A stretch of 64,000 nucleotides of DNA from an uncultured Lachnospiraceae bacterium (GTDB lineage Bacteria > Bacillota > Clostridia > Lachnospirales > Lachnospiraceae). The DNA lies in NCBI GenBank assembly GCA_910579285.1, contig CAJTTT010000011.1, forward strand, positions 37,796 through 101,795. The letters run 5' to 3'. The position numbers were made by a program, and so were the translations under genes. The notes beneath the pieces are model-generated. The model was not told the DNA's origin. It made no database searches and worked only from the letters and a program-made list of their open reading frames with translations. This document shows, piece after piece, positions 34,831 to 43,902 of the stretch; position 1 is the stretch's first letter; each line of letters opens with the position of its first letter.

Positions 34831-36978
34831 TCAAATTTTTTCCGCCAAGACCGCCACAGCCCTCATATCCTCTGGAATCCGGCACACCAGCCTGCCGTCC
34901 TCCACGGTAACGTCCGCCTCCGCATCGGAGTAAACTTCCTCGATCCGATACGTCCCGTCCGCCGGAAGCGGAACCTCCAGCGCGCCGTCGTGCGCCCCGT
35001 TAAAGCTGTGGAATACAGCCAGCAGCCCATCCTTTTTCTCATGCTCCACACCGCCCTGTGTCCGCACGAGGCACTGCCAGCCCTCCGGGTGCCGCCAGCT
35101 TACCACTTTCGGCCCATAAAGCCTGCTGTACCCGTCCTTAATGATGGGCGCCGCCTTTTTATAAAAGGCGATTCCCCTGTCAATCACATCCCACTGCGCA
35201 TCTGTCAGCCTGGTCACATCCCCCGACAGACACATCCTGCCAAGAAACGTGTTGGCGATGGAATAGACAATCCTTTTCGGGGAATCCGCCTCCCGGATCA
35301 CGGCCCAGATCTGGCTCTGTCTCGGCAGGGTCACACGGTGCAGGGCGGCCGCAATAATCGGAATCTCCTCGCACTCATGGGCGTCCGAGAAGGAAGCCAT
35401 GCTGCACTCTCCCATCATAAGCGGCTCCAGCTTGTGCCCGCCCGAAGAACAGTTTTCCAGTATGATGCCGGGCACCCGCTCCTTCACCTTCCGTATAAAA
35501 GCAAGGGATGCCTCCATATTCTGGCGCAGGCCCTCGCCCAGCGACTCCGCACCGTCGCATCCAACTCCTATGGTGTCATTATAGTCCATTTTCATGTAGG
35601 AGAAGCCATACTTTTCCAACGTTCCGATGACTCTCTCCTCCAGGCAGTTCTGTACCCACTCCTGCCTCATATCCCAGAATCTTCTCATGGAAGTAGTGAG
35701 GGGCGCGCCGTTTCTCTGAAGCAGATGCGCCGTATCCCGGTAGCTCTCCGCCCGCTCCCCCACATTGTCGATCTCAAACCAGATCCCGGCCTTCATGCCG
35801 TGATCGTTAATCGCCTTCACAGTCTTGTCAAGCCCGTCCGGGAACAGCTCCTTCGACACGCGATAGTCACCCATCGCCACATCCCAGGGAATCCCCTCCT
35901 GCTTATACCAGCCGCAGTCGATCACAAAGTAGGAAAAGCCCTTATCCCTGACTGCCTCCAGAATCGCACAGATATTTTCGTGGGAGGGACAGCCCCATGT
36001 CGTACAGTATTCATTAAATATGAGGGGAAGCGTCTGCTCCGACTCCGGCCCTTTGTCCACCGCTTCCTCCAGCGCCGCCGTCATCCTCTGGGAGATCTCT
36101 TCGATGCCGCCTCCCCTGCAGACCGACAAAATTGCCGTGGGCGTCACAAAGGTTTCTCCCGGAGCGACCGTCTTCATCCAATGGCCAAAATCATAGTCTG
36201 CCAGCCCCCCGGAAAGCGCCGCCTCATCGCCCCTGCGGTAAAGCTCCATCTGCCAGCTTGCATTGTGACAGATCATCGCGCCCCAGAATATGTCGGACTT
36301 CACATCCTCCACCACCGCATATGGAAAATACCCGTTTACCGGCATGGAACCCACCTGCCCGAACCGCTCACAACGCGCCGCGTGCCCGCCCCATGAAGGT
36401 TCCAGCTGTAAATCCTCCAAAAGCTGCGACTCCGTTCTTCCCTCCATGCTCCACACACTGCGAATGCGGTGTAACATGAAACAGCCGCTCTCGTCCGCAC
36501 CGACAAACGGAGAAATACCGCCCAGCGAAAAGCTGGAGAGCATCTCCAGATCTGCCGCCTGCCCGGATGCATTCTCAAATTCCGTATGGGAGAGCAGACT
36601 CTTTTTACCCTTTTTCCAGACAAGGTAATGCCGGTAACGGTATCCCCGCTTATCCGAAAAGCTTGTGCAGATCACCGTCCCGCCGGTTTCCCACTCTCCG
36701 TCCTCAGCGCCCTCATCCTTCACCTCCTGCCCCTCAAACACCAGGTTCTGCACGGACACACTCTGCCGCATCGTCCTGCCGCCCGCGTATCCGCCCGCAT
36801 AACTGTCCCCGGCAAGCTTTACCTGCACCAGGGAATCCGGGTACGGCTTTTCCCGGTAAGAAACCTCATAGGCTCTGTCCGCCGGGAGCAGCACAAGCTC
36901 CATGCTTCCCGTGTCTCCATCCTGCACATAATATGCGCGCATGTCCCCCAGTATAAATTCGCTGTATACTTTCTTCAT
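34831..36978 (-). CDS. GH36 alpha-galactosidase
   Basis: A 715-residue enzyme without signal peptide, so cytoplasmic. The N-terminal beta-sandwich runs to about 300 and the catalytic barrel follows: WFEIDNV, the nucleophile Asp465 in MKMDYND, CSSGGHK and the acid/base Asp532 in SFSDAHE. The C-terminal sheet domain ends the chain. It hydrolyses terminal alpha-galactosides such as melibiose or raffinose-type sugars. ATG 36978 with GGAGATTAGTG is chosen over GTG 36981. It is the last gene of an operon with a solute-binding lipoprotein and a hybrid kinase. Confidence 0.92.
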   Translation of the reverse strand: MKKVYSEFILGDMRAYYVQDGDTGSMELVLLPADRAYEVSYREKPYPDSLVQVKLAGDSYAGGYAGGRTMRQSVSVQNLVFEGQEVKDEGAEDGEWETGGTVICTSFSDKRGYRYRHYLVWKKGKKSLLSHTEFENASGQAADLEMLSSFSLGGISPFVGADESGCFMLHRIRSVWSMEGRTESQLLEDLQLEPSWGGHAARCERFGQVGSMPVNGYFPYAVVEDVKSDIFWGAMICHNASWQMELYRRGDEAALSGGLADYDFGHWMKTVAPGETFVTPTAILSVCRGGGIEEISQRMTAALEEAVDKGPESEQTLPLIFNEYCTTWGCPSHENICAILEAVRDKGFSYFVIDCGWYKQEGIPWDVAMGDYRVSKELFPDGLDKTVKAINDHGMKAGIWFEIDNVGERAESYRDTAHLLQRNGAPLTTSMRRFWDMRQEWVQNCLEERVIGTLEKYGFSYMKMDYNDTIGVGCDGAESLGEGLRQNMEASLAFIRKVKERVPGIILENCSSGGHKLEPLMMGECSMASFSDAHECEEIPIIAAALHRVTLPRQSQIWAVIREADSPKRIVYSIANTFLGRMCLSGDVTRLTDAQWDVIDRGIAFYKKAAPIIKDGYSRLYGPKVVSWRHPEGWQCLVRTQGGVEHEKKDGLLAVFHSFNGAHDGALEVPLPADGTYRIEEVYSDAEADVTVEDGRLVCRIPEDMRAVAVLAEKI

Positions 36979-37040
36979 CACTAATCTCCATCAAGCCGCC
37001 CGCCGCACCCAGCCTTCTGTCGAGGTATTTTTCTGCGCCG

Positions 37041-38348
37041 CTATTTCCCAAGCGCCTCCTCCTGTAACCGATCAAACCGCGCCATGCACTCATCCACGGT
37101 TGCGCCGCCTAACAGCTCTCTCACAATCAGGCATGTGTTTCCCCACTGTTCCACTTCCATCGCTGCATTGGAACCAAGCACATAGACATTATTGTGAATC
37201 TTATCCTGCAAGGGCTCCAGTGCAGGGACACATTCCACTTCTACATTTTTGGACGGGGAAATGACCCTGTTCGTCTCCGCATAAATCTGTAACGCCTCGT
37301 CAGAGAGCATCACATCCAATACCGCCAGCGCATCTTCCCCGTGTTCTGCATTGATCCCAACGCCAAACCCAGTCATGGGTATCACCGGCATCTGTCCACG
37401 GCCGCTCGGAAAACCGATGACCGTCATCTCAAATTCCGTACTTCCATAGGCGGTGTCCGTGTTCGCCGCTCCCCAGTACGCCATGACAATCGGCGTCTTC
37501 TGGGACAGAAAATCTTCCCTCTCCCCCTCAATCGCCTCGCTCACAAGGGCCTTTTCGGCATCCACATATCCTTTGTCAATCATCTCCTGGAGAAATTCAA
37601 ATCCCGGCCGCATGTAATCGCTGTATTTGCTCTCACCGCTGTTTAAGGCCGCTATTTCCGCCTCCGTATTACCGCCATTATATAGATCCGCGTAAGCCTG
37701 CGCCAGAACGAAAGTTTCCAGCCACCATCTGTTTGCTCCTACCGGCGTCTCAATTCCGTTTTCTTTAAAAACCCTGCAGCACTCCAAAAAATCCTCCGGC
37801 GTTTCCGGCAGTGCGAGTCCATATTGGTCGAACATATCTTTGTTGATAAACAGCCCGTAGGCCACCACCTCCTGTGGAATCCCGACAAGCTTTCCATCTA
37901 TCATATTTGCCGCTATCACCACTTCTCTCAGATTTTTGACGCAGTCCAGCCCCGACAGATCTTTCAGCTTCCCCTCTTCACCCAGCACACGAAGGGTATC
38001 CGGGTTCAGCAGATAAATATCATCCATATCGTTGCGCGCCCGGTCCAGCGTCACGTCATCGTAAGTCTTATCCTGGTAATCCTCCGCCGTATAGGTCACA
38101 TAGCCTACACTCACATCCAGTTTTTCCTCCGCCAGCATAACGGTCTTATCCGCTGCGCTTCTGGCCGTATTTTCCACATAGGCTTCCGATTTTTCCATCG
38201 GGCTAAACAGTTCCACAACCCGCTTTTCCTCATTCTCCACAACAATCAAGTTATTGTCGGTTCTACATGCCGCCATAGACAAAGCCGCCATCATGGCAAT
38301 ACATATCGTTCCCGCTTTTCTAATATTGACCCTTCTGAAAAAACACAT
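37041..38348 (-). CDS. Extracellular solute-binding lipoprotein (family 1)
   Basis: A 435-residue lipoprotein with signal peptide and lipobox ALSMAAC (Cys at about residue 28). The body looks like a sugar-binding family 1 protein: AANMIDGKLVGIPQEV, GLFINKDMFDQYGL and PETPEDFLECCRVFKENG are the usual hinge and lobe segments. No permease or ATPase gene is nearby. It stands between a hybrid kinase gene and an alpha-galactosidase gene, so it may present a galactoside to the kinase sensor instead of (or as well as) feeding a transporter encoded elsewhere. The ribosome site is GGAGGAGTGT. Confidence 0.87.
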   Translation of the reverse strand: MCFFRRVNIRKAGTICIAMMAALSMAACRTDNNLIVVENEEKRVVELFSPMEKSEAYVENTARSAADKTVMLAEEKLDVSVGYVTYTAEDYQDKTYDDVTLDRARNDMDDIYLLNPDTLRVLGEEGKLKDLSGLDCVKNLREVVIAANMIDGKLVGIPQEVVAYGLFINKDMFDQYGLALPETPEDFLECCRVFKENGIETPVGANRWWLETFVLAQAYADLYNGGNTEAEIAALNSGESKYSDYMRPGFEFLQEMIDKGYVDAEKALVSEAIEGEREDFLSQKTPIVMAYWGAANTDTAYGSTEFEMTVIGFPSGRGQMPVIPMTGFGVGINAEHGEDALAVLDVMLSDEALQIYAETNRVISPSKNVEVECVPALEPLQDKIHNNVYVLGSNAAMEVEQWGNTCLIVRELLGGATVDECMARFDRLQEEALGK

Positions 38349-38393
38349 ACACTCCTCCAGCTCATCTGTTCTTATTCCGCTTTCAGACTTCTC

Positions 38394-40970
38394 TTACTCC
38401 CTTTTTGTATACTCGCGGACAACCTGCTTTAACAGGTCTATATCAACCGGCTTTGCAAGATGAACGTTCATTCCCGCATGCAGCGCTTCCCTCTCATCCT
38501 CCGCAAACGCATTCGCCGTCATGGCTATGATCGGTATGGTCCGCGCATCTTCGCGCTCCAGTGCCCGGATCGCCCTTGTGGCTTCATATCCGTTCATAAC
38601 AGGCATCTGCACATCCATCAGGATGGCGTCAAACTCACCCTGCTTTGAATTGACAAACCGCTCTACTGCAATCTGTCCATTCTCCACAATCTCACACCGG
38701 GCATTTTCAAACAATAAGATTTCCCGCAATATTTCCGCATTGATCTCGTTATCTTCCGCCGCAAGGAAATTCAGTCCTTCCAGATTGTTCTTGTCCTTTC
38801 CATCAGACTCCCCTTCCTGCGTCAGTTCCGCACGCATTTCCCTTATCTTTTCTTTGAACGCGGAGGCAAAGAAAGGTTTCATAAGAATGCCTGTATTCTG
38901 CGTCTGTAAAATGTTCTCTAATCCCTCTTCTTCGTGCTCTGCCAAAATCAGGATAAGAAGCGCATCTCCCGCCTCCTCCCTGATCCTTTCCACTGTCTGC
39001 AATGTGCCTGTTTCCGAGAGATGGTTCCCCAGCAGCAGCACATCGTATCCCTTCTGCGCCTGGTCACACGCTCTCAGCAGAGACAATACCTCTTCCAGGC
39101 TTTGCGCCGTGTCTGCCTCCACTTCCACATTTCCCATAAGCGCCTGCATGTTCTCACATACCCCTGCATCTCCATCCGCCACCAGAATGCGGGAAATGCC
39201 CTTTTCCTCCCAGAACAGTTTATCCGCCTGCCCTTCAGGTATACGGAGCTCCAAATCCACCCGGAAAAGGCTGCCGTTGTTCACTTCGCTGGTCACTTCG
39301 ATCGTGCCGCCCATAAGCTCTATGATATTTTTGGTGATCGCCATCCCAAGGCCCGTACCCTGCACCTTGTTGGTCGTGCTGTTTTCTGCCCTCGTAAACG
39401 CGTCAAAAATAGTCTCCAGGTACTCCGGCGTCATCCCATATCCGTTGTCCTGCACTTCAATTCTGAGGTGTTCAAACTGATTGGAACGCTGCTCCAACCC
39501 GATGATCCGCAGCCAGACGCTTCCCCCTGGCTGTGTGTATTTCACCGCATTGGATAGAAGGTTAATCAGAATCTGGTTGATGCGCGTCTCATCTCCCATC
39601 AGACTCTCGTGTTTGATTCCAGCCACTTCCAGATAAAATTTCTGTTCCCTCGCCGCTGCCATAGGGCGGATAATTGCATCCACGGAAGATACCAGGTCGT
39701 TTAAGGTAAACTCTTCCACATTCAGCACCACTTTGCCGCTCTCAATTTTTGACACATCCAATATGTCATTGATCAGGCTGAGCAGATGCTGCCCGGACGC
39801 CATGATTTTCTTCGTGTATTCCCGCACCTTATCCGGGTTTTCCGCATCCCTGGCAAGCAGCGTGGTAAAGCCCAGAACCGCATTCATCGGTGTACGGATA
39901 TCGTGGGACATATTGGAAAGAAACATGGTCTTGGAATTGCTTGCAATCTGTGCCGCCTGCAGCGCTTCCGCCAGCCTGCGGTTGCTGATCTCTCTCTCCT
40001 CTTCACGCTCTTTTCTTATTCTAATCTGCTGTCTCTGATTTAAATAATAAATCAGGCAGCATAAGAAAAATGCAATGAGCATAACTGCGACAACAATAAG
40101 AATATTCTGATTGACATAGCGGCCTTCCTGTTGTATCGCATCAATGGGCACATAACCGATCAGATACAAGGTACCATTGTTCACCGACCACATATAATTC
40201 AGAGAGTCCTTATTTCTGATATCATGGTAAAACATGATATTCTTATTCTCTTTCAGGCACGCGTCCACATCCTCCCGGAGATTCTCTTCCTTAATATCAT
40301 TCGCCCGGTAGAAATCACTCAGGTTCAGATGACCCGCGCTTCTCTCTCCCATTCCCTTTGGTTTTAATACAAACCGTTCCGTCTCTGCATCCATAATGTA
40401 GAGCATGGCTTTCTTGTTATAAAATCCTTCTGGAAGCGACTTGTCAAAGGAATCATAGATATACTCAATATAGAGCATCGCAATTTCCCGGCCGTCTTTC
40501 ATCACAGGGCACTTAATGCAGTAAGCCCATGTCCCCATATAGTTCAGATACGACTGGGATACCGGCAGTCCATCAATTGTGCCGCCGGCCGAAAAGTCCA
40601 GTCCCTCCTCCGTAAACACATCCCCTGTACTGCATACGCCTACCGTTTCTCCTGAACGGATCAGTCCGATCTTCATCATCGTTCCGCTTCTCTTGTACTC
40701 GCGAACGTATTCCTCCGGCTCCTCCATCTCGGCAATTCCCTGCGCCATAAGCCTCTGATACTCCGCTTCCTTATTCAGAATCGCCTCAATCGTACATTTG
40801 ATCAAGTCAAGGCTTTCATTCAGATTCTGAGTGGCAGATGCCGACATCTCTCTGGATATCTTGTGTGAGACAGAAAAGACGACCGTACCCAAAAACAGAA
40901 AGACCAAAATGATCGAAACAAGCAATGAAATTCCTCTGTCTATCTTACTCTCATCATGCTTTTTTCTCAT
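38394..40970 (-). CDS. Hybrid sensor histidine kinase with two receiver domains
   Basis: 858 residues from ATG 40970 (GGAGATCAAA upstream). Helix 1 is at about 14-33, an extracytoplasmic dCache-like region follows to about 290, and helix 2 is at 290-310. The kinase core has the phospho-His in MSHDIRTPMN (His356), NQILINLLSNAVKYT, VQDNGYGM and GTGLGMAITK. The first receiver (RILVADGDAG) has no clear phospho-Asp (LLLGNHL), the second (FLAAEDNEINAE, ILMDVQMPVMNG) is complete. No output domain is present, so it must signal to another protein or a target elsewhere. An ATG at 41081 is excluded by the promoter position. Confidence 0.92.
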   Translation of the reverse strand: MRKKHDESKIDRGISLLVSIILVFLFLGTVVFSVSHKISREMSASATQNLNESLDLIKCTIEAILNKEAEYQRLMAQGIAEMEEPEEYVREYKRSGTMMKIGLIRSGETVGVCSTGDVFTEEGLDFSAGGTIDGLPVSQSYLNYMGTWAYCIKCPVMKDGREIAMLYIEYIYDSFDKSLPEGFYNKKAMLYIMDAETERFVLKPKGMGERSAGHLNLSDFYRANDIKEENLREDVDACLKENKNIMFYHDIRNKDSLNYMWSVNNGTLYLIGYVPIDAIQQEGRYVNQNILIVVAVMLIAFFLCCLIYYLNQRQQIRIRKEREEEREISNRRLAEALQAAQIASNSKTMFLSNMSHDIRTPMNAVLGFTTLLARDAENPDKVREYTKKIMASGQHLLSLINDILDVSKIESGKVVLNVEEFTLNDLVSSVDAIIRPMAAAREQKFYLEVAGIKHESLMGDETRINQILINLLSNAVKYTQPGGSVWLRIIGLEQRSNQFEHLRIEVQDNGYGMTPEYLETIFDAFTRAENSTTNKVQGTGLGMAITKNIIELMGGTIEVTSEVNNGSLFRVDLELRIPEGQADKLFWEEKGISRILVADGDAGVCENMQALMGNVEVEADTAQSLEEVLSLLRACDQAQKGYDVLLLGNHLSETGTLQTVERIREEAGDALLILILAEHEEEGLENILQTQNTGILMKPFFASAFKEKIREMRAELTQEGESDGKDKNNLEGLNFLAAEDNEINAEILREILLFENARCEIVENGQIAVERFVNSKQGEFDAILMDVQMPVMNGYEATRAIRALEREDARTIPIIAMTANAFAEDEREALHAGMNVHLAKPVDIDLLKQVVREYTKRE

Positions 40971-41060
40971 TTTGATCTCCGTTCCGCTCTGATAACCAAC
41001 TTCACTGATACGCTGTCCGCCTTTTATCCGATCAGCTTCCTGCCTCTTGTTCTTACTCTT

Positions 41061-41089
41061 ATTATATTCCTGCATTTTCATAAAGTCAG
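41061..41089 (-). promoter_or_regulatory. Promoter of the kinase - solute-binding - GH36 operon
   Basis: On the minus strand CTGACT (41089-41084), 17 bp, TATAAT (41066-41061). Initiation near 41054 falls after the ATG at 41081, which supports the start at 40970. Confidence 0.65.
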
Positions 41090-41107
41090 CATATAAAATA
41101 CTTTTGT

Positions 41108-42253
41108 TTATCTAAATAACGCGGCTGTTCTTTCCATCCGCTCCGCGATCTTCACGCCGAAAGGACAGCGGCTTTCACAGTTCTTACAGCCAATACACTC
41201 GTCCGCCGCATGTTCCAGAGCCAGATAATGCTCCTTCACCGTGGCTGGAACGTCATCGTGCATAGCGGCAAGATCATAATATTTATTCACCATCGCAATG
41301 TCAATTTCTTTCGGACAGGGCTTGCAGTGTCCACAATATGTACATTCTCCCCGCCCAAAGGTGTTCCGGGGCGCCTTCGCCAGAACCGCCGCATAATTCT
41401 TTTCCTCTTCTCCGGCGTTTTCATAAGCAGCCGCCTGCTCCACATGCTCCGGCGTATCATACCCTGCCAAAACAGATGCAACCGCCGGGCGGGTCAGACA
41501 GTAGTGGATGCACTGCACCGGCGTCAGGGCAACACCGAAAGGAGAACGCGCTTCGTCAAACAGCCGTCCCCCCGCATAGGGCTTCATAACCGTAATGCCC
41601 ACATCGTTCTGCTCGCACAGTTTATAAACCTCTGCTCTGGCCGGATCAATGCCTCCAAATCCGTCCTCATATTCCTCTACAAAATAATCATCGATATTGT
41701 CCGTAGGCGGCAGAAGATCAAATGCCGGGTTAATGCTGAACAGAATCATCTCTATCAGCCCGCTCTGTGCCGCCCTTTTCGCCATAAGTGGATTGTGTGT
41801 GCTCATGCCTATATGATGAATTTTTCCGCACGCCTTGAGCTCTTTCACATACGCCATGTACGGCCCGTTCATGGCGTTCTCCCAATCTTCTTCCTGGTCG
41901 ATAAAGTGTATCATCCCCAGATCAACATAATCCGTCTGCAGACGCGCCAGCAGATCCTCGAAAGCCTCCCGGCATTTTTCCAAATCACGGCTTCTCTCGT
42001 ACTGGCCATTCTGCCAGGTAGAGCCGATATGTCCCTGAATAAACCAGCGTTCCCGCCTGCCCTCCAGCGCTTTTCCAATTTTCGAGCGCACATTCGGTTC
42101 AGACATCCAGCAGTCCAAAATATTGATCCCCAGTTCTTCCGCACGGTCGATCATAGCCTTGCACTCCTCATAGTTGTGCCGTTCCAGCCACTCTCCCCCA
42201 AAGCCGACTTCACTGACCATCAATTCTGTTTTTCCAAGTCTGCGATACTGCAT
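41108..42253 (-). CDS. Aldo/keto reductase with C-terminal 4Fe-4S ferredoxin domain
   Basis: A 381-residue protein. The AKR barrel runs to about 290: YRRLGKTELMVSEVGFGG, an altered catalytic region (NILDCWMSEPNVRSKIG with no clear Tyr-Lys tetrad), and HHIGMSTHNP. The C-terminus has CTYCGHCKPCPKEIDI and CIGCKNCESRCPFGV, enough Cys for two 4Fe-4S clusters. This two-domain type is common in anaerobes; the substrate is unknown. It is divergent from a WYL regulator gene. The ribosome site is GAAGGAGGATAAGT. Confidence 0.9.
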   Translation of the reverse strand: MQYRRLGKTELMVSEVGFGGEWLERHNYEECKAMIDRAEELGINILDCWMSEPNVRSKIGKALEGRRERWFIQGHIGSTWQNGQYERSRDLEKCREAFEDLLARLQTDYVDLGMIHFIDQEEDWENAMNGPYMAYVKELKACGKIHHIGMSTHNPLMAKRAAQSGLIEMILFSINPAFDLLPPTDNIDDYFVEEYEDGFGGIDPARAEVYKLCEQNDVGITVMKPYAGGRLFDEARSPFGVALTPVQCIHYCLTRPAVASVLAGYDTPEHVEQAAAYENAGEEEKNYAAVLAKAPRNTFGRGECTYCGHCKPCPKEIDIAMVNKYYDLAAMHDDVPATVKEHYLALEHAADECIGCKNCESRCPFGVKIAERMERTAALFR

Positions 42254-42412
42254 ACTTATCCTCCTTCGGTTTCCCGGACCACTGTTTCGTATTTCAAAAG
42301 ATAGTTAATTTATTATAATCTTTTACCCTGCTTTTATCAAGCCGTTCACCTGCTGAATTTTCTTTCGTATTGAAAAGCCGTCCCAAATCCGTTATATTAA
42401 AATGAATAACAA

Positions 42413-42434
42413 ATATGACAGCTATATGTCATAT
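42413..42434. promoter_or_regulatory. Palindrome between the reductase and WYL regulator genes
   Basis: ATATGACA (42413-42420), six bases, TGTCATAT (42427-42434): a perfect 8-bp inverted repeat about 40 bp before the regulator start. It is a good candidate operator for the divergent pair. The rest of the 221-bp gap shows no structure I could name. Confidence 0.6.
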
Positions 42435-42474
42435 TAGACATGTTATTATGATTCCAGCATAAGGAGCTCCCGTC

Positions 42475-43383
42475 ATGCAGATTGAACGTCTGGTTCAGAT
42501 GGTATTTTATATTGTCAGTCACGGGCAGGTAACGGCCCGGGAACTGTCCGAGTTTTTCGGCGTATCCACGAGAACCATCTATCGGGATATTGACACGCTG
42601 TCAATCGCAGGCATCCCTGTCATAACCACAAAGGGAACCGGCGGCGGTATATCCCTTATTGAGGGATACACCATCGACAGGTCCCTGATATCGCGTGAAG
42701 AACAGCAGAGTATCTGCCAGGGTCTGCAGATGCTGCAGGCGGCCAAATATCCAGATGCAGAAATGGCATGGCACAAACTTACCGCTATTTTCAAAAATGC
42801 ATCGGAGGCTGACTGGCTTGAGGTCGATTTCTCTTATTGGGGCAGTGACGACACAGAAAAAATCAAAATATCAGATTTGCAGTTCGCCATACGCAATAAA
42901 CATGTGATCACTTTTCTCTACTTTAATTCTGAACTGAGAAAATCAGAAAGAACCATAGAGCCTTTGCGTCTGGTCTTTAAGTCACATGCCTGGTATATCG
43001 TCGGATACTGCAGAAGGAAAGAAGAAATAAGAACTTTCCGCCTGTCACGGATCAAATATCTTCGGGTGCTGCCGGATCTTTTTGAGCGGGAACTGCCAGA
43101 TGACTATTCTCTGGCGGCTGCAAGCAGTAAACCTTGCCATTATCCAATTTTGAAGCTGCGGTTTTCTCCCGAAATTGCCCACAGGCTCTATGATGAATTT
43201 CAGGAAAACCAGATTCAGCTGTGCGAAGATGGCAGTTACTGGGTTGCCATTCCACTCGAATTAAACAACTGGACCTTCCACTATCTCCTGTCCTTCGGGA
43301 AATATGTGGAAATCATGGAGCCAGAAGAGGCACGGACTATGCTTCGGGATCGGGCCGCCGACATTGTCAAAATATACCAGTAA
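42475..43383 (+). CDS. YafY-type HTH and WYL-domain transcriptional regulator
   Basis: A 302-residue regulator. The N-terminal HTH_11 part is RLVQMVFYIVSHGQ, TARELSEFFGVSTRTIYRDIDTL (split here by its turn), followed by GGGISLIEGY. The WYL domain lies near 140-205 (VITFLYFNSELRKSERTIEPL, HAWYIVGYCRRKEEIRTFRLSRI), though the first residue pair differs from the strict W-Y-L order. The domain binds small ligands or nucleic acids in the family. It probably controls the divergent reductase. The ribosome site is ATAAGGAGCTCCCGTC. Confidence 0.92.
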   Translation: MQIERLVQMVFYIVSHGQVTARELSEFFGVSTRTIYRDIDTLSIAGIPVITTKGTGGGISLIEGYTIDRSLISREEQQSICQGLQMLQAAKYPDAEMAWHKLTAIFKNASEADWLEVDFSYWGSDDTEKIKISDLQFAIRNKHVITFLYFNSELRKSERTIEPLRLVFKSHAWYIVGYCRRKEEIRTFRLSRIKYLRVLPDLFERELPDDYSLAAASSKPCHYPILKLRFSPEIAHRLYDEFQENQIQLCEDGSYWVAIPLELNNWTFHYLLSFGKYVEIMEPEEARTMLRDRAADIVKIYQ

Positions 43384-43472
43384 ACCAGCACGGTTCTTCG
43401 AGCTTCCTTTTTACAAAATTTATGTCTGCACTCCGCTTTGAGCAGCGGAAAATACAAAATGGAGGTTAGCAA

Positions 43473-43772
43473 ATGGAAAAATGGTTATATGTAATGATGA
43501 TTAAACGAGGAAAGGCATATAATAAGGTGACCAAGGCCGTGATAGAAAGGCATGTGGAAAATCTTAAAAAATTAGATGACGCCGGAAAACTGGAACTTTC
43601 CGGGCCGCTCAAGGGTTGTCCCGGCATTGCCGGTATGGTTATCTTTAGGACACAGACTTTTGAGGAGGCCGAGGCTCTGTGCCAGTTGGAACCTCTTGTG
43701 GCGGAAGGTTATGCAACTTATACACTTGCCTCCCTTCAAGTCGCTGATCGGGAGAACAATTATCTGCTGTAG
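43473..43772 (+). CDS. YciI-like small protein
   Basis: 99 residues with YVMMIKRGKAYNKVT, VIERHVENLKKLDDAGKLELSGPLKG, IFRTQTFEEAEALCQLEPLVAEG and YTLASLQVA, the layout of the YciI family (ferredoxin-like dimer), with the His of the HVENL segment and the Asp position replaced by Glu. The function is unknown; members are small dimeric putative enzymes. It stands 89 bp after the WYL regulator and may be co-transcribed with it. The ribosome site is GGAGGTTAGCAA. Confidence 0.8.
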   Translation: MEKWLYVMMIKRGKAYNKVTKAVIERHVENLKKLDDAGKLELSGPLKGCPGIAGMVIFRTQTFEEAEALCQLEPLVAEGYATYTLASLQVADRENNYLL

Positions 43773-43815
43773 AAAAATCGGTGACAACTGTATTATCCCG
43801 GTTCCGAAAATAATC

Positions 43816-43854
43816 GGGAGGGCGGCTGCCCATTCGTTGAGCAGCCGCCCTCCC
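43816..43854. terminator. 14-bp stem-loop between convergent genes
   Basis: GGGAGGGCGGCTGC (43816-43829) pairs perfectly with GCAGCCGCCCTCCC (43841-43854) across an 11-base loop. On the minus strand GATTATTTTC follows, on the plus strand no T-run. It probably ends the ribose operon and shields against transcription from the YciI gene. Confidence 0.65.
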
Positions 43855-43902
43855 ACACCACTGTACGCATGTATTTGTATCCCCCGATTAAAATCGGCTT
43901 TC

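Noticed and set aside
34780..36396. Long plus-strand open frame (538 codons)
   Set aside because: It is antisense to the GH36 gene, has no family motifs or ribosome site, and is rich in Arg/His/Pro as expected for a shadow frame.
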